Assembly: GCF_900312995.1 (NCBI RefSeq) | Contig: NZ_ONZI01000002.1 | Location: 744,001-808,000, forward strand | Reading direction: 5' to 3' | Origin: Kushneria phyllosphaerae | GTDB lineage: Bacteria > Pseudomonadota > Gammaproteobacteria > Pseudomonadales > Halomonadaceae | Length of the DNA: 64,000 nucleotides | Shown here: positions 8,692 through 18,097 of the stretch, piece after piece | Position numbering within the stretch: position 1 is the first letter of the stretch | Layout of the letters: each line of letters starts with the position of its first letter | The notes under the pieces: generated by a model | The model's database searches: none | Told to the model about the DNA's origin: nothing | What the model saw: only the letters and a program-made list of their open reading frames with translations | Translations under genes and position numbers: made by a program

Positions 8692-10626
8692 ATGTCGACA
8701 TTTGCACCTGAAAAAGTGGTATCAAAAACGCCTGTTCTGCACGCCCTGCCCGAGGTTATTGCGGGTCCCATGCTGCGCCGCCTGCTGCCCGAGCGAATGA
8801 CCCTGTGGCTGGTGGCTTCAAAAGCGCTGGCACTGACGCTGGTGCTTGAGCGCTCCGGGAAGCGCTCGGTTCGCCTGCCCCTTGATCACCAGCAGTGCCA
8901 CCAGCTGCGCATCGGTGAGCATGCCGTGGTCCACATGATCGATGTGGCTCTGTGCCCGACGCTCGATGAAGGCGAGATCTTCCACTACGACCTGTTGATC
9001 GAAAGCGAAGGGCAGTATCGCGGTATTGCCGATTGGGCACCACAGCTGTGCCATGACGGAGAAAACCTTCTGACCGTGCGTCATGCCATGACGCTTGCCT
9101 CCATTGCTCATGGTTCGTGTCGCCGGCCACATCATGATGCGCCCGACGGCCTGGCCCGGCTGGACCGACAGCTTCACGACCAGCGCGCGACACCCGAGAA
9201 GTGGCCATCGCTTTTGATGATGAGCGGTGATCAGATCTATGCCGACGATGTCGCCGGTCCCATGCTGCTGGCCATCAATGCGCTGGTGGCGCGATTGGGG
9301 CTTTATCACGAACGTTTTGAATCAGCCGAAATCAGCGACAGCCGCACCCTTTTACAGGACCCCTGGCTTTATCAGCGCAATCGCCTGCTGCCGGCCACGG
9401 CCGAAAACCGGTTGCTGCAGCGCTATTTCTTTCGCGGCAAGAAAAAACCGATCTTTACCGCGGCAGGCGCCGATAACCATCTCATCAGCCTGAGCGAAAT
9501 ACTGGCCATGTACCTGCTGGTCTGGTCCCCCATCGCCTGGCAGCTCATCGACATCAAAACACCGGCGCTGGAGGACAAGGCCGCTGCGCGCTTTGAAAAG
9601 GAGCACCAGGCGCTTGAGCACTTCATCGACGAGCTGCCCGCGGTACGTCGGGTGCTGGCCCATCTGCCGACCTGGATGATCTTTGACGATCATGACGTGA
9701 CCGACGACTGGAATCTGACCGCACAGTGGGAAGAGGCAGCGCTGGGGCATCCCTTTTCACGACGCATCATGGGCAATGCCATGATCGGCTATCTGATCTG
9801 CCAGGGCTGGGGCAATGCGCCCGAACATTTCGAAGTTGACCTCATGGCGCACCTTCAGACGTCCCTTCACACCCGGGAAGAGCGCGACCATGATGCCCTG
9901 ATCGATGCCCTGCTGGACTTTGACCACTGGCACTACACCCTGCCTACCCGGCCTGCCATGGTCATACTGGACACTCGAACACGCCGCTGGCACAACGAGC
10001 GTGCTCCGCACAAACCCTCGGGTCTGATGGACTGGGAAGCACTGACCGAGCTGCAGCAGGAACTCATGGGACACGACGCCGTTATCATGGTGTCAGCCGC
10101 ACCGGTGTTTGGCGTCAAGCTGATCGAAACGGTGCAGCGCGTCTTTGTCTGGCTCAACCACCCTCTGCTGGTGGACGCCGAGAACTGGATGTCCCATCGC
10201 GGTGCCGCACACGTCATGCTCAATATCTTTCGACATCGCCATACCCCGAAAAATTTCACCGTCCTGTCGGGAGATGTGCACTACAGCTTTGCCTATGACG
10301 TGCAGCTGCGCGGACAGCATCAGCGCCCCAGTATCTGGCAGGTGACCAGCAGTGGTATTCGTAACGAGTTCCCGAACACCCTGCTCAACGTGCTTGACCG
10401 GATCAATCGCTGGCTGTTTGCAGCCCGCTCTCCGGTAAACTGGCTGACCAAGCGCCGCCACATGCGAATCAAGCCGCGCCAGCCCGATAACCGCTCTCCA
10501 GGCGAGCGGCTGGTCAACAAGGCCGGTATCGGTCTGCTGCATCTGGACGACCAGGGGCGTCCCCGGGAGATCATTCAGCTGGGCGGCAATAATCATGATG
10601 TGCGCTTTGAGCGCGATGACCGATAA
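8692..10626 (+). CDS. PhoD-like metallophosphatase family protein
   Basis: 644 residues if the start is the ATG at 8692; an upstream in-frame ATG at 8542 would add 50 residues that read like non-coding sequence. Metal-binding motifs of PhoD-type alkaline phosphatases are visible: MMSGDQIYADD (about 180-190), FDDHDVTDDWN (about 330-340) and LSGDVHYSFAYD (about 526-537). The N-terminal 120 residues look like a separate beta-rich domain. No signal peptide or Tat motif is seen, unlike classical secreted PhoD, so this is probably a cytoplasmic member. The substrate is unknown. It converges on the purine nucleoside permease gene and shares a terminator stem with it. Confidence 0.8.
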   Translation: MSTFAPEKVVSKTPVLHALPEVIAGPMLRRLLPERMTLWLVASKALALTLVLERSGKRSVRLPLDHQQCHQLRIGEHAVVHMIDVALCPTLDEGEIFHYDLLIESEGQYRGIADWAPQLCHDGENLLTVRHAMTLASIAHGSCRRPHHDAPDGLARLDRQLHDQRATPEKWPSLLMMSGDQIYADDVAGPMLLAINALVARLGLYHERFESAEISDSRTLLQDPWLYQRNRLLPATAENRLLQRYFFRGKKKPIFTAAGADNHLISLSEILAMYLLVWSPIAWQLIDIKTPALEDKAAARFEKEHQALEHFIDELPAVRRVLAHLPTWMIFDDHDVTDDWNLTAQWEEAALGHPFSRRIMGNAMIGYLICQGWGNAPEHFEVDLMAHLQTSLHTREERDHDALIDALLDFDHWHYTLPTRPAMVILDTRTRRWHNERAPHKPSGLMDWEALTELQQELMGHDAVIMVSAAPVFGVKLIETVQRVFVWLNHPLLVDAENWMSHRGAAHVMLNIFRHRHTPKNFTVLSGDVHYSFAYDVQLRGQHQRPSIWQVTSSGIRNEFPNTLLNVLDRINRWLFAARSPVNWLTKRRHMRIKPRQPDNRSPGERLVNKAGIGLLHLDDQGRPREIIQLGGNNHDVRFERDDR

Positions 10627-10656
10627 CCTGTCGGCCGAGCCAGGTCCTGACAGCAG

Positions 10657-10680
10657 AGCGCCCGGCATTCGCCGGGCGCT
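10657..10680. terminator. Terminator stem between convergent genes
   Basis: Perfect 10-bp stem AGCGCCCGGC / GCCGGGCGCT with loop ATTC, between two convergent genes. Neither side has a long T run, so it may act only partly as an intrinsic terminator. Confidence 0.6.
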
Positions 10681-10707
10681 GTCAGACCAGTCGACCCCGA
10701 CACGAAA

Positions 10708-12021
10708 TCAGTTCGAGGCGTCGCCCTTGTCGTCACCGGCCGGCGCATCGCTTTTTTGACTGGCGCCATCTTCTGATGGCGCATCCTGCTCGGAAGAGGC
10801 CGTCTTGTCGGACGAGGATGGCGCCTGCTCCGCCTCTTTCGGCACGCCCTCTTTCCAGTCGTTCCAGTCAGTCACGATGGATTCAATCAGCGGATAGCCC
10901 GCGCGCACCATATTGGTCAGCGCCGGCGTATAACCGCCCTGCTTGGCGTAGCCGGTCAGGCCATCGGCATCGGAAAGCCCTTCGTAGGGACGATTGAAGC
11001 TGGAACCAACGCGCACCACAACAGTACGTTCACGCTGAAGGCGCCCTGCCTCATCGGCACGCTTGAGCGCTGTCAGAATGGCGTTGTCTTCCTGCTGGCC
11101 GGTGCAGATGCTGGCCTTGTCGCCGGCCACCTGCTTGCCCAGCTGGCTGGCACGGTCGGCGAGCCGATTGCCATACCACCAGGTGTCACTGGAAACGCTG
11201 TCACACTGTACGACGCTCGGGGCCTCGTTGGCGGGCGCATAGTCATAGTGCTTGCGATAGGACGCCGCGTTGTCGCTGTCGGCAAGCTCAACGTCTTTTG
11301 ACAGTGCCACGGCCCGATCCACGAGCGCATCATCAAGGTGATAAAACTCGGTGCCGTACTCCTGATGCGGGTCCTGGGTGGGCGTGTGGGTATTGATGCT
11401 CAGATAGCCCGTGGTCCAGCCGTCAGGAATATCACGGGCATCAAGCTCCCACTGAATACCGAAATCCACCAGGTAGCGCGGCCAGGTGGGCGTCCCGAGC
11501 GTTCCCTGATGCGGGTCAATGCTGGCCACACCCGACACCAGAAACCAGCTGTCGGACAGATCAAACTCCGGTGAGAATGCCAGCGTCGAGATGGAGGTCG
11601 CGGCATTGGCATAGCCCTTGCCGGTGGTCATCAAACAAACATCGTCATCGTTGCAGCTGACGCTGCCAAACGAGCCGTGCAGTCCGGGCACGGTGATGTC
11701 CTGCATCGGGGCCAGCTTCTCGGCCCAGACCTTGCGCTCGGGACCGAATGTGGTGATGACCATCGCCCGAACATGGCGCGGGCTTTCATCGGCTGCTTTC
11801 GTTTCACCGGCGGCTTTATCGTCTGCGCGCTTGTCAGCACTGGTCGATGTCGTCTTATCGGACGACGCATCCGTGGAGGTGGCACCATCCGTGGCCTGCG
11901 CCTCGGTTTTTTGCGCAGCACCGGCGTTTTTGTCCTGAGCAGCCTTTTGAGTATCGGCCTGTGCGGAAAGCGACAGCGGCAGGATCAACAGGGTGGCTGC
12001 CAGTAAGCGGGGATCAATCAT
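10708..12021 (-). CDS. Purine nucleoside permease (NUP family), exported
   Basis: 437 residues. An N-terminal signal peptide ends near Ala22 (SLSAQA). Residues about 23-84 are a low-complexity Asp/Ser/Thr/Lys/Ala linker, and the last 35 residues are similar. The core (about 85-400) reads as the NUP family: VITTFGPERKVWAEKL, SVSCNDDDVCLMTTGKGYANAATSI in two stretches, FLVSGVASIDPHQGTLG and WYGNRLAD. Characterised relatives in yeast transport nucleosides; the fold resembles nucleoside phosphorylases, so a periplasmic binding or processing role is also possible. Acidic Ser/Asp-rich tails fit a halophile's exported proteins. The start has only a weak ribosome-binding site. Confidence 0.82.
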   Translation of the reverse strand: MIDPRLLAATLLILPLSLSAQADTQKAAQDKNAGAAQKTEAQATDGATSTDASSDKTTSTSADKRADDKAAGETKAADESPRHVRAMVITTFGPERKVWAEKLAPMQDITVPGLHGSFGSVSCNDDDVCLMTTGKGYANAATSISTLAFSPEFDLSDSWFLVSGVASIDPHQGTLGTPTWPRYLVDFGIQWELDARDIPDGWTTGYLSINTHTPTQDPHQEYGTEFYHLDDALVDRAVALSKDVELADSDNAASYRKHYDYAPANEAPSVVQCDSVSSDTWWYGNRLADRASQLGKQVAGDKASICTGQQEDNAILTALKRADEAGRLQRERTVVVRVGSSFNRPYEGLSDADGLTGYAKQGGYTPALTNMVRAGYPLIESIVTDWNDWKEGVPKEAEQAPSSSDKTASSEQDAPSEDGASQKSDAPAGDDKGDASN

Positions 12022-12339
12022 GACGTAACCTGCTGTTTCATCGAGATGGCCGTGATCATCTCACATCCGCTCGCCGGGCAATATGGCGTCCAACAGATGC
12101 ATAGAATCCTTCCTGCCTCCCAAACGGTGACAATGCCGACTAATTTAATTAAAATTAATGTACAATATCTGTTTGCTCTCCTATCCGCATGGCCTGCCAT
12201 GCCCTTCAGGCCGCCAGCACGCGTTGACCAAAGCCCTGCGTCTCCAGACACGTCGTAAAGTTTGTGGTCATGGCGCCGTTAAAAACAGGGATCATCAGGT
12301 CTGGCGCCTTCCAGCGCTCTCTGCCTGCATCCGCCGGAA
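12022..12339. other. Intergenic region with AT-rich promoter-like patch
   Basis: 318 bases between divergent genes without a convincing ORF. A sharply AT-rich stretch at about 12139-12170 contains the inverted repeat TAATTT-N5-AAATTA (12141-12157) and a TACAAT that could be a -10 box. I could not pair it with a good -35. Confidence 0.4.
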
Positions 12340-13920
12340 ATGTCGATGCCCTATCCGAATTCGCTGCGCAACAGATTCATCATCACGCTATCGGTCATGC
12401 TGGTGCTGGTCATGGGCATTCTGGTCTTCATTTTGCACCAGCTGATGATCCCCAACCTGATCAGTGAGGAGCGCCAGAGCGCCCACGTCTACGCCAACGC
12501 GCTGCAAAAAAGCATTGACCACAATGCTAGCACCCTCAGTGACATGACCTGGCAATGGGCCAGCTGGGTCAGTACCCGCGAATTCATGGCAGGCCGGCTG
12601 CCAGACTTTCCAGCGACCCATATCACGTCTGCCGTCTTCGCCGACCACGATGCCGACATGATGCTGATCACCAATAGCAATGACGGCGTTGTCCGGGTGG
12701 CCGGTCGCAACCCGGTCACCGGTGAATTTACATCCTGTGCCAGACCGGAAGGCCCGTGCCTGTGGACCCTTGAGCAGGTGCGCCAGATTCAAAGGCAGCT
12801 GCCCGTCACCGATACCACGCCCCGCATCGGCGTCAGCCCTGAATTTGCCCTGCTCAGTACCTGGCCCATCGCACGCCAGAACAGCCCGCTACTGTCGGGG
12901 AAACTGACACTGGTACGTTTTCTGCCCGGGCAGTGGCAGCCCAACCCGGCGGATCACACCTCGACCCTGACGCTGTCTGCCGTTCGACAAGGCACCGATA
13001 CCGATGCTGATTCGACGGCCGTCGATATCGATTCCACCAGCGACGACAACCTGCGCCTGACGCTGTCACGAGACAGTGCCACTCCCGGCTATCTGGTGGT
13101 CATGAGCACCCGCATGGATCGTGAGAGCCTGAGAGACGGCATCAAGCGCTTCAATCTGACCATGCTGGGCGCCATGGGCCTGCTGCTGGCGCTCATGATG
13201 CTCATGCTATGGGTATTTCGAACCATTGTACTGCGCCCGATTGCCGAGCTCTCCCGCTACGCCATGGCCCTGCGCCAGGCACCGGGTGAGCATCTGGAGT
13301 CACCGCCCTCCTGGCTACAGGCGCGCGGTGATGAACTGGGCGTCATGGCGCGCGAGTTTCAAACGCTTATCAAGGAGCTCAACGATCGCAACGCCCATCT
13401 CAAGGCGCTGACCAATCGTGATGCGCTGACGGGGCTGGGCAACCGGCGCCTGCTGGATCGTCAGCTGCCGCGCATTCTCTCTCTGACCCATCGTCTTGAG
13501 CGCCCTGTCGCGCTGATCATGATCGATGTCGACCACTTCAAGCTCTACAACGACTTCTACGGCCATCCGGAAGGCGACCAGTGCCTCAAGACCATTGCCG
13601 AGACGCTCAGCGACATCTTTCAGCGCGAATCGGATCTGGTGGCCCGTATCGGCGGAGAGGAGTTCGTGATCGTGCTGCCCGACTTCGATCTGGACCGCGC
13701 CATGGACATCGCCCGTGGGGTCTGTACGGCCATGGAGGCCCAGTGTTTGCCTCATGAACGCTCGCCGACCCACAAGTACGTTACCATCAGTGCCGGTGTG
13801 GCCATTTCCTCGCCCGAGCATCCGCTGCCGGGCGAGGTCCTTATCAAACAGGCTGACGAGGCGCTCTATCAGGTCAAGAAAGGCAGCCGTAACGCCGTCG
13901 GATGTGCCCGCCCCGGCTGA
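12340..13920 (+). CDS. Membrane diguanylate cyclase, CHASE4-like sensor and GGDEF
   Basis: Makes c-di-GMP from two GTP. 526 residues. A first membrane helix spans about 14-33, a periplasmic CHASE4-like sensor about 34-270 (with DMTWQWASWVSTREFM), a second helix about 272-295 and a HAMP-like linker follows. The GGDEF domain is at about 355-526. The active site is GGEEF at 438-442. The autoinhibitory I-site RxxD is present as RESD at 429-432, five residues upstream as expected. An alternative ATG two codons later (12346) has GGAA before it. A second gene of the same architecture lies at 34508 and lacks the I-site. The signal sensed is unknown. Confidence 0.9.
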   Translation: MSMPYPNSLRNRFIITLSVMLVLVMGILVFILHQLMIPNLISEERQSAHVYANALQKSIDHNASTLSDMTWQWASWVSTREFMAGRLPDFPATHITSAVFADHDADMMLITNSNDGVVRVAGRNPVTGEFTSCARPEGPCLWTLEQVRQIQRQLPVTDTTPRIGVSPEFALLSTWPIARQNSPLLSGKLTLVRFLPGQWQPNPADHTSTLTLSAVRQGTDTDADSTAVDIDSTSDDNLRLTLSRDSATPGYLVVMSTRMDRESLRDGIKRFNLTMLGAMGLLLALMMLMLWVFRTIVLRPIAELSRYAMALRQAPGEHLESPPSWLQARGDELGVMAREFQTLIKELNDRNAHLKALTNRDALTGLGNRRLLDRQLPRILSLTHRLERPVALIMIDVDHFKLYNDFYGHPEGDQCLKTIAETLSDIFQRESDLVARIGGEEFVIVLPDFDLDRAMDIARGVCTAMEAQCLPHERSPTHKYVTISAGVAISSPEHPLPGEVLIKQADEALYQVKKGSRNAVGCARPG

Positions 13921-13921
13921 A

Positions 13922-14818
13922 TCAGCCGCGCATGGCAATAAATGTCCATAAAAGCGTGGCCGCCGCCAGCGAGGTGATCTCCTGCGGGTCATAGGGCGGT
14001 GACACCTCCACCACATCCATGCCGATCAGATTGAACTCCCGCAGGGCTTCCAGAAGCTCCAGCGCCTTCATGGTGGTAATGCCACCAATCTCGGGGGTGC
14101 CGGTTCCGGGCGCGTGAGCCGGATCCAGCACATCAATATCAAAGGTGATGTAGATGGGGGATGACCCCATGCGCTCACGCACCTTTTGCGCCAGCGCCTC
14201 ACCGTCCAGTCGCATCAGCGCCCTCGAGCTCAGCCACTCCCCGCCCTGCTCCGACAACCAGTCCCGCGTGGATGGCTCGACCGGTGAGCGAAGTCCCAGA
14301 CTCAGGGTACGCTCCGGTGCGACCAGCCCCTCATCGATGGCATTGCGCAAAAAGGTGCCATGGCCGATATCATCTCCGAAGTGGCTGGCCCACGTATCAC
14401 AGTGCGCATCGAAGTGGATCAGCGACAGCGGCTGCCCCTGAAGGCGACGCTGCGCGCGCAGCACGCCCAGGGTGGTCATGTGATCACCGCCGGCACACAG
14501 AAGTGTCTGCCCGGGCGCCTGCTCGTATGCCGCCATGACCCCGGCTTCAATGCGCCGCAGGGCGTCATGCTGGCCGACCTGCATGATATCGAGATCGCCC
14601 AGATCGCTGACCAGCGCACAGGGGTCGGTTTCAAACTCGGGATGACGGCCATCGGTCAGCATCATGCTGGCCCGGCGCAGGGCATTGGGGGCCATACGGG
14701 CGCCCGGGCGAAAGGTGACCGAGCAGTCATAGGGCAACCCCAGAAAGGCGAAGGGCCGCGTGCTGTCCTGCGGTGCTTTCAAGAAGGTGGCGATACCCTG
14801 ATACGGCAGACCAAACAT
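13922..14818 (-). CDS. Agmatinase/ureohydrolase family protein
   Basis: Mn-dependent ureohydrolase that probably splits agmatine to putrescine and urea. From the ATG at 14818 (AGGGGA at 6 bases) it has 298 residues. The manganese ligands lie in CAGGDH, HFDAHCDTW and TFDIDVLDPAHAPGTGTPE, the standard signatures. Guanidinobutyrase and related enzymes share them, so the substrate is not certain. It ends one base from the stop of the convergent cyclase gene, with no terminator between. The downstream direction holds no polyamine genes; the spermidine-synthase-like gene at 30 kb is far away. Confidence 0.87.
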   Translation of the reverse strand: MFGLPYQGIATFLKAPQDSTRPFAFLGLPYDCSVTFRPGARMAPNALRRASMMLTDGRHPEFETDPCALVSDLGDLDIMQVGQHDALRRIEAGVMAAYEQAPGQTLLCAGGDHMTTLGVLRAQRRLQGQPLSLIHFDAHCDTWASHFGDDIGHGTFLRNAIDEGLVAPERTLSLGLRSPVEPSTRDWLSEQGGEWLSSRALMRLDGEALAQKVRERMGSSPIYITFDIDVLDPAHAPGTGTPEIGGITTMKALELLEALREFNLIGMDVVEVSPPYDPQEITSLAAATLLWTFIAMRG

Positions 14819-14965
14819 GACATTCCCCTGTTTCGACGTACAACGCACAAAAGGTGATGACGAAAAGGCGCATCCTGAGGCCGACCCCCTGATGGGTCAA
14901 CGGTTTCACGGGATACGCCATCGCGTTTGTTTCAGGGTAGTCAGAGATCAGCGGAAATGGCGATG

Positions 14966-16030
14966 TCAGCCGGCAAGACTGACGCTTCGGATCAGCGCGA
15001 TAACGGTCATGCCGGGCTTGAGCCCGAGCGCTTCGCCGGCCTCAAGCGTGATGCGCGAGGAAAGCGACTGTTCACCGAGTGCCAGCGTCACCTCAAGCGT
15101 ACCCGGGGCTCCTGGCGTGATGGCGGAAACGACGGCCTCAAGCTGGTTGCGAACGCTGCTGTCCCTTTGAGACGACAGCGCAATGGCCACCTCCCGACGG
15201 CGCACCCGCACCCGCAGGACACTTCCCTCGGGCCGGTCCAGCAGCGGCAGCGTCAGGCGCTGTCCATCCCCCAGGATCAGCTGCGTGGCGTGGTAGTGAT
15301 GATCGTGCGAGCACACCTGCGCCTTCAAGAGCGAACTGGCCTCAAACCCGCCCAGCCAAGGCGTCATGTCGCCGCGTGACAGCAGCGTTTCCAGCCGGTC
15401 GCTGGCAACAACGTGCCCCTGATCCAGCACCACGAGCTGCTCGGCCACCGCCATCAGCTCCTCCGGGTCGTGGCTGACAAATAAAATGGGCAGGTCGATC
15501 TCACGGGTCAGGCGCAGGATATAGTCCAGAAGCTCCTGTTTGCGCGCGCCGTCCAGACCGGTCAGGGGCTCATCCATCAGCAGCATGTCCGGTTCGGCCA
15601 GCAGCGCCCGCCCGATGGCGACCCGTCTCGCCTCGCCGCCGGAGAGCGCGCCCGGCATGCGATCCAGCAGCGCCTCAATACCCAGCAGGGACACGATACG
15701 ATCAAACGCCTCCCCACGCGTGATGCGCCGGGCGTAGGTCAGGTTGCTGCGTACCCGGTAATGCGGAAACAACCGCGCCTCCTGAAAGACCACGCCCAGG
15801 CGACGCTGATGGGGCGGGATGAAAATCCCGCGCCCGGTATCCACAAAGGTGCGTTCATTGAGCACCACGCGCCCCTGATCGGGACGATCAAGGCCGGCCA
15901 GCATGCGCAACAGCGTGGTCTTGCCGCTGCCCGAATGGCCAAACAGGGCCGTCACGCCCGACCCCGGCGTGGTGATATCGACATCGACATCAAAACCGCC
16001 CTGGCGGTGTTTGAGGCACATTTCAAGCAT
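14966..16030 (-). CDS. modC: Molybdate ABC transporter ATP-binding protein ModC
   Basis: ATPase that powers molybdate import through ModB. 354 residues. Walker A is GHSGSGKTTL (about 31-40), the Q-loop VFQEARLFPHYRV is present, the signature is LSGGEARR, and Walker B is LLMDEPLTGLD followed by the HDP switch. The region from about 290 to the end is a Mop-like molybdate-binding domain (VVSAITPGAPGTLEVTLALG), typical of ModC. It is the last gene of modABC, 24 bases after modB. The DEPLTGLD and FPHYRV features favour ModC over sulfate or spermidine transporters. Confidence 0.94.
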   Translation of the reverse strand: MLEMCLKHRQGGFDVDVDITTPGSGVTALFGHSGSGKTTLLRMLAGLDRPDQGRVVLNERTFVDTGRGIFIPPHQRRLGVVFQEARLFPHYRVRSNLTYARRITRGEAFDRIVSLLGIEALLDRMPGALSGGEARRVAIGRALLAEPDMLLMDEPLTGLDGARKQELLDYILRLTREIDLPILFVSHDPEELMAVAEQLVVLDQGHVVASDRLETLLSRGDMTPWLGGFEASSLLKAQVCSHDHHYHATQLILGDGQRLTLPLLDRPEGSVLRVRVRRREVAIALSSQRDSSVRNQLEAVVSAITPGAPGTLEVTLALGEQSLSSRITLEAGEALGLKPGMTVIALIRSVSLAG

Positions 16031-16054
16031 GGCGACGGCCTCGCAATGTCGTTG

Positions 16055-16759
16055 TCATGTCGTGCCCCGGTCGCGACCGGCCATGCGCCGACGGGTACGG
16101 CGCGCCAGCCATTCAGAGGCCACCAGCGAGACCATCGCCACCACCACCGAGATTACGCACAGACGGGCTGCGGCATCTTCCATGCCGGGCGTCTGGATCA
16201 GGGAATACAGTGCCAGCGGCAGCGTACGTGTCTCGCCGGGGATGTTGGAGGCAAAGGTAATGGTGGCGCCAAATTCCGACAGCGCCCGGGCAAAGGCCAG
16301 TACGGCACCCGTGACCAGACCGGGCACCGCCAGCGGCAGGGTGATGGTGAAAAAAACCCGCAGCCTTGAAGCGCCCAGAGTGCGAGCGGCCGCTTCAAGG
16401 CGCGGGTCCACGGCTTCCAGCGACAGCCTGACGGCGCGCACCAAAAGCGGGAAGGCCATGATGCCGCCCGCCAGCGCCGCGCCCTGCCATGTGAACGGCA
16501 GCGACAACCCCAGATGATCAAAAAGCCAGCTGCCGACCAGCCCCCGACGTCCCATCACGACCAGCAGCAGATAGCCCACCACGACCGGGGGCAGCACCAG
16601 GGGCAGGTGCACGATGCCATCCAGCAGCGACTTGCCGAAAAATTCGTGACGGGCCAGAAGCCATGCCATGGCGATGCCGGGCACCAAAATGATCAAAAGC
16701 GCCGTACCGGAGACCTGCAGGCTGATCCGAAGGGCTTCGATTTCAAGCGGTGTCAGCAC
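16055..16759 (-). CDS. modB: Molybdate ABC transporter permease ModB
   Basis: Inner-membrane channel subunit of the molybdate importer. 234 residues with about five membrane helices. The cytoplasmic loop that contacts ModC reads EAARTLGASRLRVFFTITLP, the EAA motif. It starts MLTPLEIEALRISLQVS, typical of ModB. It lies 36 bases after modA and 24 before modC, in one operon. Confidence 0.93.
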   Translation of the reverse strand: MLTPLEIEALRISLQVSGTALLIILVPGIAMAWLLARHEFFGKSLLDGIVHLPLVLPPVVVGYLLLVVMGRRGLVGSWLFDHLGLSLPFTWQGAALAGGIMAFPLLVRAVRLSLEAVDPRLEAAARTLGASRLRVFFTITLPLAVPGLVTGAVLAFARALSEFGATITFASNIPGETRTLPLALYSLIQTPGMEDAAARLCVISVVVAMVSLVASEWLARRTRRRMAGRDRGTT

Positions 16760-16795
16760 ATCATCATCCTTGCGCGGCGAGGGCGCAGGCGTCGA

Positions 16796-17575
16796 TCAGT
16801 TCGCATCCGCCGACCCGTTCACCTCGAACCCATACTGCTTGAAGGTATCAGCTGCCTCATCGCTGCCCAGCCAGTTCAGGAACTCACGGGCCTGCGGACT
16901 CGGCTTTTTGCCGGTCAGGGCCGCCGGGTAGGTGATCGGGTCATGACTGTCGGCCGGGAAAAGGCCCAGCTGATGCACGTGCTCACCAGCCATGGCATCG
17001 GTGGCATAGACCACCCCCAGCGGTGTCTCGCCACGCTCGACCAGTGCCAGTGCGCCGCGCACGTCGCTGGCGCGTGCCAGACGCGGCTTGAGCGTCTCCC
17101 ACTGCCCGAGGCGTTCGAAGGCCTGTCTGGCGTAGATACCGGCCGGCACATGGTCCGGGTCTCCGACCGCGATACGGTCATTGTCCTTGAGATATTGACT
17201 CAGCGGGTGCTCGGCATCCGGCGTAAAGTCTTCGATATCACTCTGGTCCGACGTGATCAGCGCCAGACGATTGTTAAGCAGATCGCGACGCGCCTGAATC
17301 GGCTCCCCCTGCTGTTCCAGCCAGTCCATCCATTTCTCGTTGGCCGAGAGATAGACATCCGCCGGCGCCCCCTGGGAAATCTGTCGCGCCAGCGTTGAGG
17401 AAGAGGCATAGACCGGCACGATGTCCACGTCATGATGCTGCTCGTAGCGCTCGATCAGCGTGTTCATGACATCGGTCAAAGAGGCTGCTGCCTGAACGTC
17501 AATGCGCTCGGCAGCCCCTGCCGTGTTGCAACACAAAAGTGCCGCTGCCGTGAGGATAGCGAAGGGTCTGAACAT
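16796..17575 (-). CDS. modA: Molybdate-binding periplasmic protein ModA
   Basis: Periplasmic solute-binding protein that delivers molybdate (or tungstate) to ModBC. 259 residues with a signal peptide ending near Ala22 (NTAGAA). The mature start VQAAASLTDVMNTL and the segments VYASSSTLARQI and GAPADVYLSANEKWMD hold the oxyanion-binding Ser residues conserved in ModA. First structural gene of the operon; a palindrome at 17629-17654 lies about 54 bases upstream. Confidence 0.94.
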   Translation of the reverse strand: MFRPFAILTAAALLCCNTAGAAERIDVQAAASLTDVMNTLIERYEQHHDVDIVPVYASSSTLARQISQGAPADVYLSANEKWMDWLEQQGEPIQARRDLLNNRLALITSDQSDIEDFTPDAEHPLSQYLKDNDRIAVGDPDHVPAGIYARQAFERLGQWETLKPRLARASDVRGALALVERGETPLGVVYATDAMAGEHVHQLGLFPADSHDPITYPAALTGKKPSPQAREFLNWLGSDEAADTFKQYGFEVNGSADAN

Positions 17576-17628
17576 GAAATTCGATCTTCCTTGAGGGGGT
17601 AGCTGTGAGCGCGAAACGCATCATGTTT

Positions 17629-17654
17629 TCGATGTGCTTATATTTGCACATCGA
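17629..17654. promoter_or_regulatory. Palindromic operator candidate upstream of modA
   Basis: Perfect 9-bp inverted repeat TCGATGTGC-N8-GCACATCGA with AT-rich centre TTATATTT. It lies between the ModE-like gene and modA, where a molybdate operator would be expected. The centre resembles the TATAT core of known ModE boxes but the arms do not match the E. coli site. Confidence 0.6.
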
Positions 17655-17706
17655 GACCGTCTGGCTCAAATACCGTTTCAGCTGGGCACTATTCGCCAGC
17701 GGGTAT

Positions 17707-18081
17707 TCAGGGCGTTTCATCATCAGAAGACGTCAGCGAGGACTTTAGATCGCCGAAGTGCGTGTCGACCGCGCTGCGGGTCTGCTGCTCGACACGTCGA
17801 TAGCGCGCGATGATATCAAGGCCCAGCGGCGTCAGCCGGGCACCGCCATGAGCCGCTCCGCCCTTGCTGGAAAGCACCAAGGGCTGATCAAAAGCGCCAT
17901 TGAGGGCATCGATAAGATGACGCGTCTTGCGGTAGCTGATGGCCGTACACCTTGCTGCGGCAGCAATGGACCCGGTCTCGCTGATGGCCTGCAGCAGCGC
18001 AACCTTGCCCGGCCCAAGGACCAGGCCATTGTCGAAGACCAGGCGCAGCTTGGTCTCCGGGCAGGACATGTCGATGGCCAT
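17707..18081 (-). CDS. ModE-like winged-helix regulator, DNA-binding domain only
   Basis: 124 residues. It matches the N-terminal domain of ModE: LRLVFDNGLVLGPGKVALLQ, then the helix-turn-helix ETGSIAAAARCTAISYRKTR and a wing with LSSKGGAAHGGARLTPLG. E. coli ModE (about 260 aa) also has two C-terminal Mop domains that bind molybdate; here the protein stops after a short Ser/Asp-rich tail, so it must sense through another route or act without ligand. It lies directly upstream of modABC on the same strand and probably regulates it. A GGTGAGG ribosome-binding site supports the start. Confidence 0.85.
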   Translation of the reverse strand: MAIDMSCPETKLRLVFDNGLVLGPGKVALLQAISETGSIAAAARCTAISYRKTRHLIDALNGAFDQPLVLSSKGGAAHGGARLTPLGLDIIARYRRVEQQTRSAVDTHFGDLKSSLTSSDDETP

Positions 18082-18097
18082 GAGGCCTCACCTTTTC

